A stretch of 50,141 nt of DNA from Symploca sp. SIO2E9 (lineage in GTDB: Bacteria > Cyanobacteriota > Cyanobacteriia > Cyanobacteriales > Coleofasciculaceae): the NCBI GenBank assembly GCA_010692645.1, contig JAAHGS010000037.1, positions 1 to 50,141 of the forward strand, given 5' to 3'. The number at the start of each line of letters is the position of its first letter. The stretch's first letter is position 1. Under the pieces are notes generated by a model, which did no database searches, had not been told where the DNA came from, and saw nothing but the letters and a program-made list of their open reading frames with translations. Positions 17,931 to 26,248 of this stretch are shown piece by piece. Made by a program: the position numbers and the translations under genes.

Positions 17931-18515
17931 CTAGACGCTGAAATAAGCTGGTTCGTTCCCTGGTTTCCACTTAATATTGCAGCCAATACTAGGCTTTTGT
18001 TCAGGGTTGATTGCCTCACCAGAGAGTACGGCATCAAGGGCCGCTCTTAAATCTTTACCAGTGACTGGTAGCTCATTGCTAGGGCGGCTATCATCGAGTT
18101 GACCCCGATAAACTAACTGCTGTTTTTCATCAAATAGAAAGAAGTCTGGAGTACAAGCTGCAGTATAAGCTTTAGTTATCTCTTGAGTCTGATCGTAGCA
18201 CAAGGGGAAAGTAAATCCCAACTGTTGGGCCATTTCCTGGAGGGAATCCGGGGCATCGTTGGGGTAATTGGCGGCGTCATTAGCGCTAATTGCGACAATG
18301 CCAAGGTCTTTATCGGCGTAGTCTTTACCAATCTGGGCTAGTTCTTGCTGCACATGCTTAACGAAGGGGCAGTGGCGGCAGATAAACATTACCAGCAATC
18401 CCCGCTTGCTAGCAAAATTATCCAAAGCAATTGTCTTGCCAGATACAACATCTGGCAAATGAAAATCCGGTGCTTTGGTGCCTAAAGGCAACATTGTTGA
18501 AGCAGTTCGCGCCAT
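17931..18515 (-). CDS. Thioredoxin-fold redoxin family protein (AhpC/TSA-type)
   Basis: 194 aa. APDFHLPDV opens a peroxiredoxin/redoxin-type thioredoxin fold. MFICRHCPFVKHV carries a CxxC (C-R-H-C) where the redox site is expected, TPDFFLFDEKQQLVYRGQLDD is the cis-Pro region, and IGCNIKWKPGNEP closes the protein, a pattern of the cyanobacterial thioredoxin-family proteins I recall. It probably reduces disulfides or hydroperoxides in the cytoplasm; no signal peptide is present. It lies upstream of the lipoprotein/cyclase pair, with a 237-base repeat-bearing gap, so co-transcription is doubtful. Confidence 0.78.
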   Translation of the reverse strand: MARTASTMLPLGTKAPDFHLPDVVSGKTIALDNFASKRGLLVMFICRHCPFVKHVQQELAQIGKDYADKDLGIVAISANDAANYPNDAPDSLQEMAQQLGFTFPLCYDQTQEITKAYTAACTPDFFLFDEKQQLVYRGQLDDSRPSNELPVTGKDLRAALDAVLSGEAINPEQKPSIGCNIKWKPGNEPAYFSV

Positions 18516-18624
18516 CTTTGAACTCCTGATTTACTGCGTTGCCCACTATCTTGCTCTACTATTGCGGAAAATGCCACAACTGTTTTAGCTCCCCCAAACT
18601 TCCAAATTAGATCAAGCACAATTT

Positions 18625-18781
18625 TGACATCTCCCCGCTTTGAAAAACGGGGATTCTAAGCGGTTGTTGCTGCGCGGGTTAAAACCACGCTACGCAACGC
18701 TTGCTTACGATAAGATTTACTTAAATCGGAAAGCATCTCATATCGTTGTGGCAGTGCCAAAACTGCCATACCGACCTCGCG
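18625..18781 (-). ncRNA. Predicted omegaRNA scaffold / right end beside tnpB
   Basis: Follows the tnpB stop on the same strand. Order of parts: GGTAT, stem GGCAG (18750-18754) with CTGCC (18763-18767), an AT-rich middle, ACCCGCGCAGCAACAACCGC, then the terminal hairpin ending ATGTCAA. The same order and the same 8-base hairpin loop occur at 35574-35705, which supports a conserved RNA. In the known TnpB system the guide would be the sequence just beyond 18625. Inferred from position and structure only. Confidence 0.5.
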
Positions 18782-20059
18782 TCAGTTGACACCTAGCTGT
18801 GTCGCTACTTTACGAATAATGTTGGCTGCTCCATTGCAGTCAGCATTAATTAAGAAGCCATAAGCGCTTTGATACAATCCTCGCTTCACTCTTTTGCCTG
18901 ATGGTTTCCACGTTGCGGGTTTTTCACCGTGTTTTGGCAGAGAATCGCCATCTAAGAATGAAGCTGCTGATGTATTGGCTTCTTCAGTTATCGTTAGTAC
19001 AATTCCATATTCAGGACATAATTGCTTAAGCCTCTCAATTAACTGCTTGGTGGGAATCATGACGAAATTTTGATTATTTCGTTTGCTCATATTTGAGCGA
19101 TTCTTCATTCCCTCATTCCAACCCACCACAATGTTGCCAATACCATCAGCTAGACACCTGTTGACCATGAACCGCGCTGCTTTGTTGATGGCATCGCGCA
19201 TCTGGTTGTTGCGCTTGCGCTGTACCCTATCGAGGTTCGAGTCCCAGTAAAATTCTGATTTGCCTTGCTTGTACTTTGCCACTAATCGGCAATAACCTTG
19301 ATTCATTGAGCTAAGACGCTTGCCGTTGAGAATCAAGCTTTGTCCCTTGGTCGAGACTCCGGTCAGCCAGTTATTCCCGCCGTGGTCAAATCCCCATGCT
19401 TGGGAATAGTCCAGATTGGGATTAACCTCGACTGGCTGCTTGCCGTCATCAATCACCCAGTCAATCCAAAACTCACCCAGACATGGGCGCACTGTTACTT
19501 CTTTGACCCAGTCTGAATCAATGAATGATGGCAACTTTAACTTAATGTCAGCAATCAAGTCTGGCTTAATCTCTTTTGCGATGGGAGGGTGAATGCAGCC
19601 ATCTTTGTACTTAAGAAGTTGCCTAGGAAATGTTACAGCTGCTAGACCGCCTTTTTGGCGATATCGAGGGAGTCTAGGTCGGTCAACCTCACCTTTGTAG
19701 TAAGCCTTGACCAGCCCGTTATAGCTAGCAATAGATTCAACTACGCTTTTGATAGATTGCTGTGCCGATTGGGCCGCCATTTGGCGATAATGCTCATTAT
19801 CTTTTAAAGTCGAGCAAAGTTCCGAATAATTCGCTTTAGCTCTGTAAGTTTTCCACCCAGAGCGCAACTCATCACCACGCCAGTAAGATGTGAAAGCATT
19901 TCCTTGCTCTTCCAGAAAGTCAAAATGGCTTTGCTTAATTTGATAAATTGCACAATTAACTAGGCTGTTAGCATGACGACATTGGTCTTCCCAAAATAAT
20001 TTTTCTTCATCACTAAACCTAGCTCTAGTTGTTAGAGTACGATACAATTGTTGCCTCAC
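18782..20059 (-). CDS. tnpB: RNA-guided nuclease TnpB, zinc-finger-less variant
   Basis: 425 aa from the GTG at 20059. The Shine-Dalgarno AAGGAGG nearly touches this GTG, so the TTG at 20047 (LYRTLTTRAR) may be the true start. The RuvC-like nuclease residues are D225 (GFDHGGNNW), E316 (VVGWNEGMK) and D407 (INADCNGAANI). Between the second and third motifs the usual CxxC...CxxC zinc finger is missing; instead it reads EEANTSAASFLDGDSLP, a known variant subfamily. It appears intact. It is preceded by an AT-rich leader with hairpins and followed by the predicted RNA scaffold. Confidence 0.9.
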   Translation of the reverse strand: MRQQLYRTLTTRARFSDEEKLFWEDQCRHANSLVNCAIYQIKQSHFDFLEEQGNAFTSYWRGDELRSGWKTYRAKANYSELCSTLKDNEHYRQMAAQSAQQSIKSVVESIASYNGLVKAYYKGEVDRPRLPRYRQKGGLAAVTFPRQLLKYKDGCIHPPIAKEIKPDLIADIKLKLPSFIDSDWVKEVTVRPCLGEFWIDWVIDDGKQPVEVNPNLDYSQAWGFDHGGNNWLTGVSTKGQSLILNGKRLSSMNQGYCRLVAKYKQGKSEFYWDSNLDRVQRKRNNQMRDAINKAARFMVNRCLADGIGNIVVGWNEGMKNRSNMSKRNNQNFVMIPTKQLIERLKQLCPEYGIVLTITEEANTSAASFLDGDSLPKHGEKPATWKPSGKRVKRGLYQSAYGFLINADCNGAANIIRKVATQLGVN

Positions 20060-20226
20060 CTCCTTCCCTGTTGCAACTCTTATATTCTACAATAATATAA
20101 TTAGCAACTTCGGAAATATTACTCTTTGACGGGTTAAAACCCTGTAGTGACCCTGCCAGCCATTAAAATAACTGGCTATCTCTCGCTCGTGGTTGTTTTT
20201 TTGTATTAGCCAAACCAAGTTTCAGA

Positions 20227-20754
20227 ATGAGCATCAAAATCGGTATTCTAACCGCCTCAGATCGAGCCAGTGCTGGGGTTTACGAAGATATCTCTGGAAA
20301 AGCAGTGATTGATTTACTCAGAGATTATCTAACTAGTGAGTGGAATTCTGTATACAGAGTAGTCCCAGATGATCAGCAACGTCTTGAAACAGAATTGAAA
20401 AATATGATTGATCAAGCTGGATGTTGCCTGGTAATTACTACTGGTGGCACTGGTCCTGCTCCCAGAGACGTAACGCCGGAAGCAACCGAGGCAGTTTGTC
20501 ATAAAATGCTACCAGGATTTGGGGAATTGATGCGTTCAGTCTCTTTGCAATATGTCCCCACTGCTATTCTTTCACGACAAACTGCTGGTATCCGAGGCAA
20601 GAGCTTAATAGTCAATCTTCCGGGCAAACCCAAATCAATTAAAGAATGTTTGGAGGCAGTCTTTCCAGCTATTCCCTATTGCATCGATCTTATTGAAGGT
20701 CCTTATCTAGAATGCAATCCAGATTTCATCAAGGTTTTTCGACCAAAACGCTGA
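20227..20754 (+). CDS. mogA: Molybdopterin adenylyltransferase
   Basis: 175 aa, ATG. Activates molybdopterin by adenylation before molybdate insertion. Signature TTGGTGPAPRDVTPEATEAV, then MLPGFGELMR, VPTAILSRQTAGIRG and NLPGKPKSIKECLEAVF match the MogA/MoaB/CnxG family; the length and the LPGKPKSIKE motif favour MogA. It is cytoplasmic. The tnpB element ends just upstream. No other cofactor-synthesis gene is in the window; the sulfite-oxidase-fold lipoprotein at 16608 is the only possible consumer nearby and may not bind the cofactor. Confidence 0.9.
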   Translation: MSIKIGILTASDRASAGVYEDISGKAVIDLLRDYLTSEWNSVYRVVPDDQQRLETELKNMIDQAGCCLVITTGGTGPAPRDVTPEATEAVCHKMLPGFGELMRSVSLQYVPTAILSRQTAGIRGKSLIVNLPGKPKSIKECLEAVFPAIPYCIDLIEGPYLECNPDFIKVFRPKR

Positions 20755-20771
20755 GTATTTGTTCATGGTAC

Positions 20772-20804
20772 GCGCTACGCGCATGCTGCGCAAACATGGT
20801 TCAT
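20772..20804. repeat. GCGCTACGCGCATGC repeat, copy B
   Basis: Exact 33-base copy of 17699-17731, here just after mogA and flanked by GTTCATGGTAC. The core is nearly palindromic. Confidence 0.65.
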
Positions 20805-20848
20805 AAGCTAGTGTGCATTTTAAACTTATATTTTCTGGTTGCAGGAGA

Positions 20849-20967
20849 ATTCATCTCCCCCTCTCCCCATCTCCCGCAGAAGGCAGGAGGCAGGAGGCAG
20901 GAGGCTCAATATTCATCTCCCCCTCTCCCCATCTCCCCCTCTCCCCCTCTCCCCTTCCCCCTCCCAC
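20849..20967. repeat. C-rich STRR with 27-bp direct repeat
   Basis: A 27-base unit starting ATTCATCTCCCCC occurs at 20849-20875 and 20911-20937, separated by four GGCAGGA-type heptamers, and continues as CTCCCC repeats to about 20967. Together with 20968-21154 it forms a 400-base gap before the next gene. The gap also has a GAATTCCTCCCCC...GAGGAG segment (about 21029-21056) that faintly resembles an IS200/IS605 right end. Confidence 0.6.
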
Positions 20968-21154
20968 CGTGCCAGATAATTTTGTTAAACTTGGGCGAAT
21001 CTTTGCTACATTCAAGTCACGTCACTGCTGGGAATTCCTCCCCCGTTAAATTGAGGAGTGACCCACAAGGGAGTTTTCCTCCGTAGTGAAAAGCGCACCT
21101 CCAAAGATTATACTGGGGGACTTCTTAGGGAATTAGTTGAGTTGAGGAAGCCTT

Positions 21155-21592
21155 ATGGCAACTAGCGACGAATTCAAAGCCAAACTCAAGGCAGGAGAAA
21201 TTGTTGATGCGATCAACCTAGCACTCGAAGAAGCCATTGAGTTGAAAATTACTACCTGGGTGTGTTCTTCTGATCCAGATATTCAGGATCCAGCTGTACC
21301 AGCCCAGCCGACTGCTGATGCGAGTATTCACACTCGCATTAATATAGTTGATGGTGATATTGACAACCAAGTTGGCTCCAAGTTAGTAGGTAATGGTCCT
21401 TACACTGAACTGCGCTCCTTTCACATTGAGCAGATTCAACAAGGACGCCGGATTATTTATCAAAATCTGGGGAACTTGCAACAGTTATTTATTTTGACCA
21501 GTAAAACAATGAGCCAGATGCCGAAGATTTCACGTAAACTCCGAGATAGAGGTTCTTTCCTCTACCCTTCTAGTCAAGACAAGTTGCCGTGA
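21155..21592 (+). CDS. Unknown protein 1 of the four-gene DGD cluster
   Basis: 145 aa, ATG with GAGGAAG about 8 bases upstream. The N-terminus TSDEFKAKLKAGEI, then TTWVCSSDPD, then the core RINIVDGDIDNQVG, and a histidine 24 residues after the first D of DGD (LRSFHIEQIQ). The next gene is a clear paralogue over this whole length (SSDEFRRKLKAGKI, TTWVVSD, RINMIDGDINNEVG, LRRFHLEQV). No signal peptide or membrane segment is seen. I recognise it only as a cyanobacterial conserved unknown. First gene of a probable operon. Confidence 0.75.
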   Translation: MATSDEFKAKLKAGEIVDAINLALEEAIELKITTWVCSSDPDIQDPAVPAQPTADASIHTRINIVDGDIDNQVGSKLVGNGPYTELRSFHIEQIQQGRRIIYQNLGNLQQLFILTSKTMSQMPKISRKLRDRGSFLYPSSQDKLP

Positions 21593-21665
21593 TCCTGGCA
21601 GGCATTGCCAAGAATTTAGTGCCTGGTTTGTCGGCAAACCGCCCGAACTCAGTTGGAATATAATC

Positions 21666-22967
21666 ATGGCATCGAGCGACGAATTCAGAAGAAAACTTAA
21701 GGCTGGCAAGATTGCTGAGGCTTTTGCCTTAGCAGTTGGTGAAGCTGTAGATTTGAGAATTACGACCTGGGTAGTTTCAGATCGAGATGATGTGGATGCA
21801 GAAAAAGCGAGACACGGTTATCGCCTGCGCACTCGCATCAATATGATTGATGGTGATATCAATAATGAGGTTGGTGACCAATTTATCGCCAATGGTCCCT
21901 ACAGAGAGTTAAGAAGATTCCACCTAGAGCAAGTTGCCCAAGGCCAAGAAATTATCTATAGCAACCTCAAGAGTTTACAAAGAATATTTGAGGTTTTGGT
22001 GACTATGCACCGCCAAAGTGCAACCACTCCCTCTATAACCCCTGAAACATCTGATTTTGAGGGGCAACTTTTGCCACCAGGAGAGGATGCTCCTGAGGCT
22101 GGATGGGTAATTGATTCTCCAGATTGGGAGCATCCTGATTCTGTTTATGGTATGGATGAGGTATTTGATGTTGATGTTGCTCCGGTGCCATCACCAAACT
22201 TCATTGAATCTGATCAATTTCCTCCGACATCGGTAGAAACTCCAGAGGTTTTTGAGGAAGATACTTTTGGGCAAGATGTGGATGATTCTGTCTCGGATTG
22301 GTTGGAGTCATTACCTCCTATACCGCCATCCACACCAAGGACTCCAGACTCAAATATGGAGTACGATTGGGAAGACACAGATGAACAAGAACCCTGGTTG
22401 GAGTCAGTGCCATCAAATGAGGTTGATTTTGATGGAGAGACTTTCCCTACAGAAGATATTGATACTGCCAACTCCCTTCTAGACCAAGACTGGGACTACG
22501 CAGTTGAACCAGAATCACAAACTCTTCGAGAGGATTCAGCTTCTAGTAATTCGCCAATAGATGTTTTTGAAAATGATCAAGACTGGGATGACTGGATTTT
22601 TGAAGAAGATGAGTCTGGGGATGCCTCGGTTAGTGAGGGAGAATCCTGGGATTTAGAAGAGGATGAAGATTGGAATGAGTTAGTTGAAGATTTTGATCCC
22701 TTGGCATTAGCACCGGAAATCCAAGATTCAGCTGCCCAGTTAGATACTGAAGAGGACTGGGATGAATTTGCCGAGTATGCTGGCTTTGACCAAGCTAACC
22801 TTACTGAAGAAATTCAACCCACAGATTCAGTTCCTCCGCCAAATGATACTTCTGCTAAGACTAATCAGTCTCAAGAAGTATTAAGCGACAAAAGAGAAGT
22901 TTCTTCTGCCGAAAGTGAATCGCCAGCTACTCAGACAGATTCAGAAAAATCCGGTCATTTAGAATAA
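21666..22967 (+). CDS. Unknown protein 2 of the DGD cluster, with long acidic Trp-motif tail
   Basis: 433 aa. Residues 1 to about 115 repeat the whole fold of the preceding protein, including RINMIDGDINNEVG and LRRFH. Residues about 130-433 are strongly acidic and low in complexity, with recurrent short motifs around DWD/DWE (YDWEDTDE, QDWDYA, QDWDDWIFEED, EDWNELVED, EDWDEFAEY). Such a tail is probably disordered and could bind several partners. It starts 73 bases after gene 1 and ends 24 bases before gene 3. Function unknown. Confidence 0.75.
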   Translation: MASSDEFRRKLKAGKIAEAFALAVGEAVDLRITTWVVSDRDDVDAEKARHGYRLRTRINMIDGDINNEVGDQFIANGPYRELRRFHLEQVAQGQEIIYSNLKSLQRIFEVLVTMHRQSATTPSITPETSDFEGQLLPPGEDAPEAGWVIDSPDWEHPDSVYGMDEVFDVDVAPVPSPNFIESDQFPPTSVETPEVFEEDTFGQDVDDSVSDWLESLPPIPPSTPRTPDSNMEYDWEDTDEQEPWLESVPSNEVDFDGETFPTEDIDTANSLLDQDWDYAVEPESQTLREDSASSNSPIDVFENDQDWDDWIFEEDESGDASVSEGESWDLEEDEDWNELVEDFDPLALAPEIQDSAAQLDTEEDWDEFAEYAGFDQANLTEEIQPTDSVPPPNDTSAKTNQSQEVLSDKREVSSAESESPATQTDSEKSGHLE

Positions 22968-22991
22968 TTAGGAATAAGCAAGCTGGAAACT

Positions 22992-23867
22992 GTGAATAAT
23001 TCTAGGCAAAACAACACCACAGAAATGACTGACATCCAACAACCAACTAAGAGAAGATCGGTGGCTTCTAATCTGGGTCAAAGTTTCAATGAATTTGTGC
23101 ATTCTTTGGGTGAAGTTCTGGTGGACATCACTGCCTTAGAAGTTAACACAATGGTTGTCGAACGAATTACTGGTGAAAAGTTTATTGCTTGGCAAGCTTA
23201 TCGGGATCTTTATCCGATCTCGAAACAATATCTTGAGAGGAATAATTTTCACGAGTCTCTGCACGAACGTTATCTTGATTTACGCAAAAATTTGGAATTA
23301 GAGTACACTTTAATCGTGAGTGACCCAAACTCAGATTTCTATGATCCCAATGTTTTGAATGCTGCTGGAGAGGATAATCAAATCCTAACTGACCCCGAAG
23401 TAGAATTGGAACAAATACAAACGCTATTACCTGATCCCTTTCATCCTACTAACCCTAATGAGATTCTGGAGGCAAAAAAAGTTCTCACCAATGGGCGTTT
23501 TTTGAGAAGTTTACGCAAGCTGAGTGAACTCAAATCTGCGCTGGATAATCGTAACAAAGCACTGCATAAAAAGCAGGATGAGCAAATTGGTAATGTTGAT
23601 TCAGAGGCGATTCAAAGGGCTGTGAAGACAGATATAATTTACGCCCAAACAGTGGTGCAATTAGACGGTGATGTCATCAACCGCTATTCTCAAGAGATTT
23701 TTGACCATCCTCATCGAGACATGATTCTAGACATTCACAGGAATGGTGTTTCTGCTGGTGAAAAGCAGTGGCGGGGACTGTTGCAGTTTATCATTGGTTT
23801 AGTGCAAGCGTCCCTGAGACAGGGTTTTGTCCAGAATGTATTGCCCTGGAATTCATCGACAAAGTAA
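22992..23867 (+). CDS. Unknown protein 3 of the DGD cluster
   Basis: 291 aa from a GTG; an ATG 11 codons later is possible. The N-terminal half is helical (SLGEVLVDITALEVNTMVVE). The C-terminal half holds VVQLDGDVINRYSQEI with a histidine exactly 24 residues after the first D of DGD (ILDIHRNG), as in proteins 1 and 2. A hydrophobic C-terminal stretch (GLLQFIIGLVQASLRQGFV) could sit on or in a membrane. Gaps of 24 bases on both sides argue for one operon. Confidence 0.72.
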   Translation: MNNSRQNNTTEMTDIQQPTKRRSVASNLGQSFNEFVHSLGEVLVDITALEVNTMVVERITGEKFIAWQAYRDLYPISKQYLERNNFHESLHERYLDLRKNLELEYTLIVSDPNSDFYDPNVLNAAGEDNQILTDPEVELEQIQTLLPDPFHPTNPNEILEAKKVLTNGRFLRSLRKLSELKSALDNRNKALHKKQDEQIGNVDSEAIQRAVKTDIIYAQTVVQLDGDVINRYSQEIFDHPHRDMILDIHRNGVSAGEKQWRGLLQFIIGLVQASLRQGFVQNVLPWNSSTK

Positions 23868-23891
23868 CGGCAAAAGAAGGGCATTTCTGCC

Positions 23892-24650
23892 GTGTGGCAC
23901 CATTTTTTCCAAAAGATCTTCCAAAAGATTTTCCGAAAGCGCTCCCAAAAAGTTAGGCATCGCAACGACTTAAATCTAGAACAATATATAACTCTTGATA
24001 AAGAGAGAGTTAGTCCCTCTCGGGTGCAGCTTCACGGCATTCGCTTCAATTTAGATCAAAATCTCCTTCTAGAAATTCAACAAGCACAAGATATAGGTCG
24101 TAAACTTGAGATTACTAGGCATTTATTAGCAGATTTACGCTATTATGCCTTAATTGGCTTTGGTAATCTTTCCCAGTCTGGGTTGACATTTTGCACTTAT
24201 TATGATAAGGGAAATGGTTTTCAAGAAGCGATGATGCGGAGTGTTATTAGCATTGATGGAGATATAATTCACCAAATTAGGAATGATTGTCTAGAGAATC
24301 AAGATTTTGGTTACCAGCTGGCTTCAGCTCATTATTGGCTGATTGATCAACTACTAGCTAAGCTGCGTATAGGAGCATTACTGAATTTGAATCAGCTTTC
24401 TTGGGGTTTATCTGGTCTGAGTGTAGCAGGTTCGGTAATTCCCTACATACAGAATATACTTGATAACCCCTGGCTGCTGCTGGCACCACCAGTGATGTTA
24501 TGGCTGTTACAACAAGGCTTTAAACGCTTGTTGCGTCCAATTGTACCAGTCTTTGGTCGTTGGGTTTTACGTCGGCTATGGACAAGTTTGCTCTCATCAA
24601 AACTCTGGGAAAATAGAATTGCCAGAGGGATTCTGGGTTGGTTGGGTTAG
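23892..24650 (+). CDS. Unknown protein 4 of the DGD cluster, membrane-associated
   Basis: 252 aa from a GTG preceded by AGAAGGG. The first 20 residues are a basic amphipathic repeat (FFQKIFQKIFRKR). The middle carries VISIDGDIIHQIRND and a histidine 25 residues after the first D of DGD (LASAHYWL), one more than in the other three. The C-terminal third is hydrophobic, with about two membrane stretches (VAGSVIPYIQNIL, WLLLAPPVMLWLLQQG) and ends in a basic segment. Last gene of the operon, 24 bases after gene 3. Confidence 0.7.
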   Translation: MWHHFFQKIFQKIFRKRSQKVRHRNDLNLEQYITLDKERVSPSRVQLHGIRFNLDQNLLLEIQQAQDIGRKLEITRHLLADLRYYALIGFGNLSQSGLTFCTYYDKGNGFQEAMMRSVISIDGDIIHQIRNDCLENQDFGYQLASAHYWLIDQLLAKLRIGALLNLNQLSWGLSGLSVAGSVIPYIQNILDNPWLLLAPPVMLWLLQQGFKRLLRPIVPVFGRWVLRRLWTSLLSSKLWENRIARGILGWLG

Positions 24651-24673
24651 CTGTTAATTGCTCATTGCTCATT

Positions 24674-24736
24674 GTTCATGGGGTTAGTATTCAGTAGTTG
24701 TGAAATAGATTCCCAATCAACAATGAACGATGAACA
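24674..24736. repeat. Short dispersed repeat related to 17754-17801, copy B
   Basis: GTTCATGGGGTTAGTATTC and AGTTGTGAAATA then TCCCAAT parallel the unit at 17754-17801, with several differences. TGTTCAT on the left and ATGAACA at 24730-24736 form short inverted ends. It lies between the convergent DGD operon and AI-2E-family gene. Confidence 0.4.
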
Positions 24737-24790
24737 GTCTTTTTATGGGTGTTGACACTCCCCCTTTTAGAAAAAGGCAGGGGTTTTGCT

Positions 24791-25897
24791 CTACATCTTA
24801 TAACTGGGAGCTTTTTCTTGAGCAACAGCAGGAGTGATGGCTATGGCTTGTTGCTCTGTTAATATTTTCGGTTTCAAGTAAAGATTTTCTAGGAGTACTG
24901 CAGTACCGGCAACCCAAGGGGGAACAATCAAGGCACCAATAATCCCCAAAACTTGAGTACCACCAATTACTGCCAACAGTTGGTAGAAGGGATGAACTTT
25001 CACCTGAGGACCAACTACCAAAGGATCAAGGATATAGGTTTCTATATTCTGGATAATCACAAATAACAGAAATACCCACCAGAAAGTCCATCCTCCTTTC
25101 GCAATAGCTACAATTAAAGCCGGAATTGCTCCTAAAACTGGTCCAATAAAGGGAATTAAGTTAGTCACCCCAGCAATAACTCCTAAGCCGAGGGCAAACT
25201 CTGAAAGCCCTAAAAATCCTAAACCGAAGGTAATTGCTATAGCTAAAATCCCTGACACTGCTACTCGCCCTTGGATGTAAGCCCCCATACGTTTACTCAT
25301 TGGTTCTACTTGTGCTGCCAAACGTTCATCCCAGGGCTTAGGAAATAAACTCACAAATCCCTTGATTAATTTGCGTGAGCCGGAGAGCATGTATCCGGAA
25401 AAGAACACTACCAGAATCAGGGCAATGACAACACCGAGGATGCCCCGCGTCACCCCGTAAGAGCGTACTAGCAACTCCTGACTGGAACGAATTACCCAAT
25501 TGGTAATGGTTTGAGCATCAAACACCTGACTAACAAGTGGTTCTGTGATCCCAAGGCGCATTGCCCAATTGTCGAGAAGCACTTCCAAAACCTCTAAATA
25601 GCCTGGTAATCTCCGCACGAGGCGCTGAATTTGCTCAGCTACAGTTGGGCCTATGAGTATACCAATCCCAATCAAGGTGGCAAGCAAACCTAAATATACT
25701 AAGACGACTCCTAGCCAGCGGGGAATTCTCATCTTTTCAGCAGCATCGATGGTTGGTGCCAGAGTAGAAGCCAGTACCACGGCAATCATCAGTATCACCA
25801 ACAGACTCTTCAACTGCCATAGCAACGTCAGTAGTAAGCCAGTAGCGACAATCAGCGCCAGGTTAGATAGAAAGTTATTGACGCGCTGTTTAGACAT
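24791..25897 (-). CDS. AI-2E family transporter-type membrane protein
   Basis: 368 aa. Six to eight membrane segments in the order of PF01594: an N-terminal pair (about 12-50), a large middle domain with two helices, then GLGVIAGVTNLIPFIGPVLGAIPAL and the C-terminal VIGGTQVLGIIGALIVPP signature. The family exports or exchanges diverse small molecules and Na+/H+; despite the name, few members handle autoinducer-2. It is monocistronic, convergent with the DGD cluster. Substrate unknown. Confidence 0.85.
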   Translation of the reverse strand: MSKQRVNNFLSNLALIVATGLLLTLLWQLKSLLVILMIAVVLASTLAPTIDAAEKMRIPRWLGVVLVYLGLLATLIGIGILIGPTVAEQIQRLVRRLPGYLEVLEVLLDNWAMRLGITEPLVSQVFDAQTITNWVIRSSQELLVRSYGVTRGILGVVIALILVVFFSGYMLSGSRKLIKGFVSLFPKPWDERLAAQVEPMSKRMGAYIQGRVAVSGILAIAITFGLGFLGLSEFALGLGVIAGVTNLIPFIGPVLGAIPALIVAIAKGGWTFWWVFLLFVIIQNIETYILDPLVVGPQVKVHPFYQLLAVIGGTQVLGIIGALIVPPWVAGTAVLLENLYLKPKILTEQQAIAITPAVAQEKAPSYKM

Positions 25898-26090
25898 ATT
25901 TTTTAATTCAGACCGTCTTGATATAGTCTATCGCGAGGTGGCCTGAAGCTCTGTTGTTCGGGATTTGTCGCCTACTCTACCGTCAACCCTAACGGGTAGA
26001 TTTGCAGCTTCTAAAATAGAGAGATTTGAGTCGATAAAGAGATTTTTGAAGATTATTGTCCCTGAGGATTTTACTCTCCTGGATAAGTCG

Positions 26091-26197
26091 TATAGCAACG
26101 GACATATCAGTTAGGACATTCTATTTTGATTCAAAGGGAGCAGGGAGCAGGGAGTAGGGAACAAGGAAGTGTCCTAATCATAGTGGCGACTGCTATA
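26091..26197. repeat. 107-bp MITE-like repeat, copy B
   Basis: Partner of 12386-12492: same length, same TATAGCAAC start, GTTAGGACA and complementary GTGTCCTAA arms, GGGAGCAGGGAG micro-repeat and GTGGCGACTGCTATA end. It sits in the 351-base divergent gap between the AI-2E-family gene and the DUF1622 gene; the rest of that gap shows no gene. Confidence 0.65.
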
Positions 26198-26248
26198 TAA
26201 GTAGATAAGCCCAATTAAATATAAATTACTAACTAAAAAGCACAAATT

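Larger units (their letters stand above)
18625..20180 (-). mobile_element. IS200/IS605-family element carrying only tnpB
   Basis: The right end is well marked. After the tnpB stop the coding strand shows a GGCAG...CTGCC hairpin (18750-18767) and then GAATCCCCG with its complementary CGGGG (18633-18652), ending GAGATGTCAA at 18625. The left side has GGGTTTTAACCC-like and GCCAG/CTGGC (20155-20176) hairpins; the exact left boundary is uncertain. There is no tnpA, so movement would need a transposase in trans. The right-end segment probably doubles as the TnpB guide-RNA scaffold. Confidence 0.7.

Noticed and set aside
21029-21056. Another right-end relic before the DGD operon
   Set aside because: GAATTCCTCCCCC...GAGGAG has only a partial stem and no ATGTCAA end.
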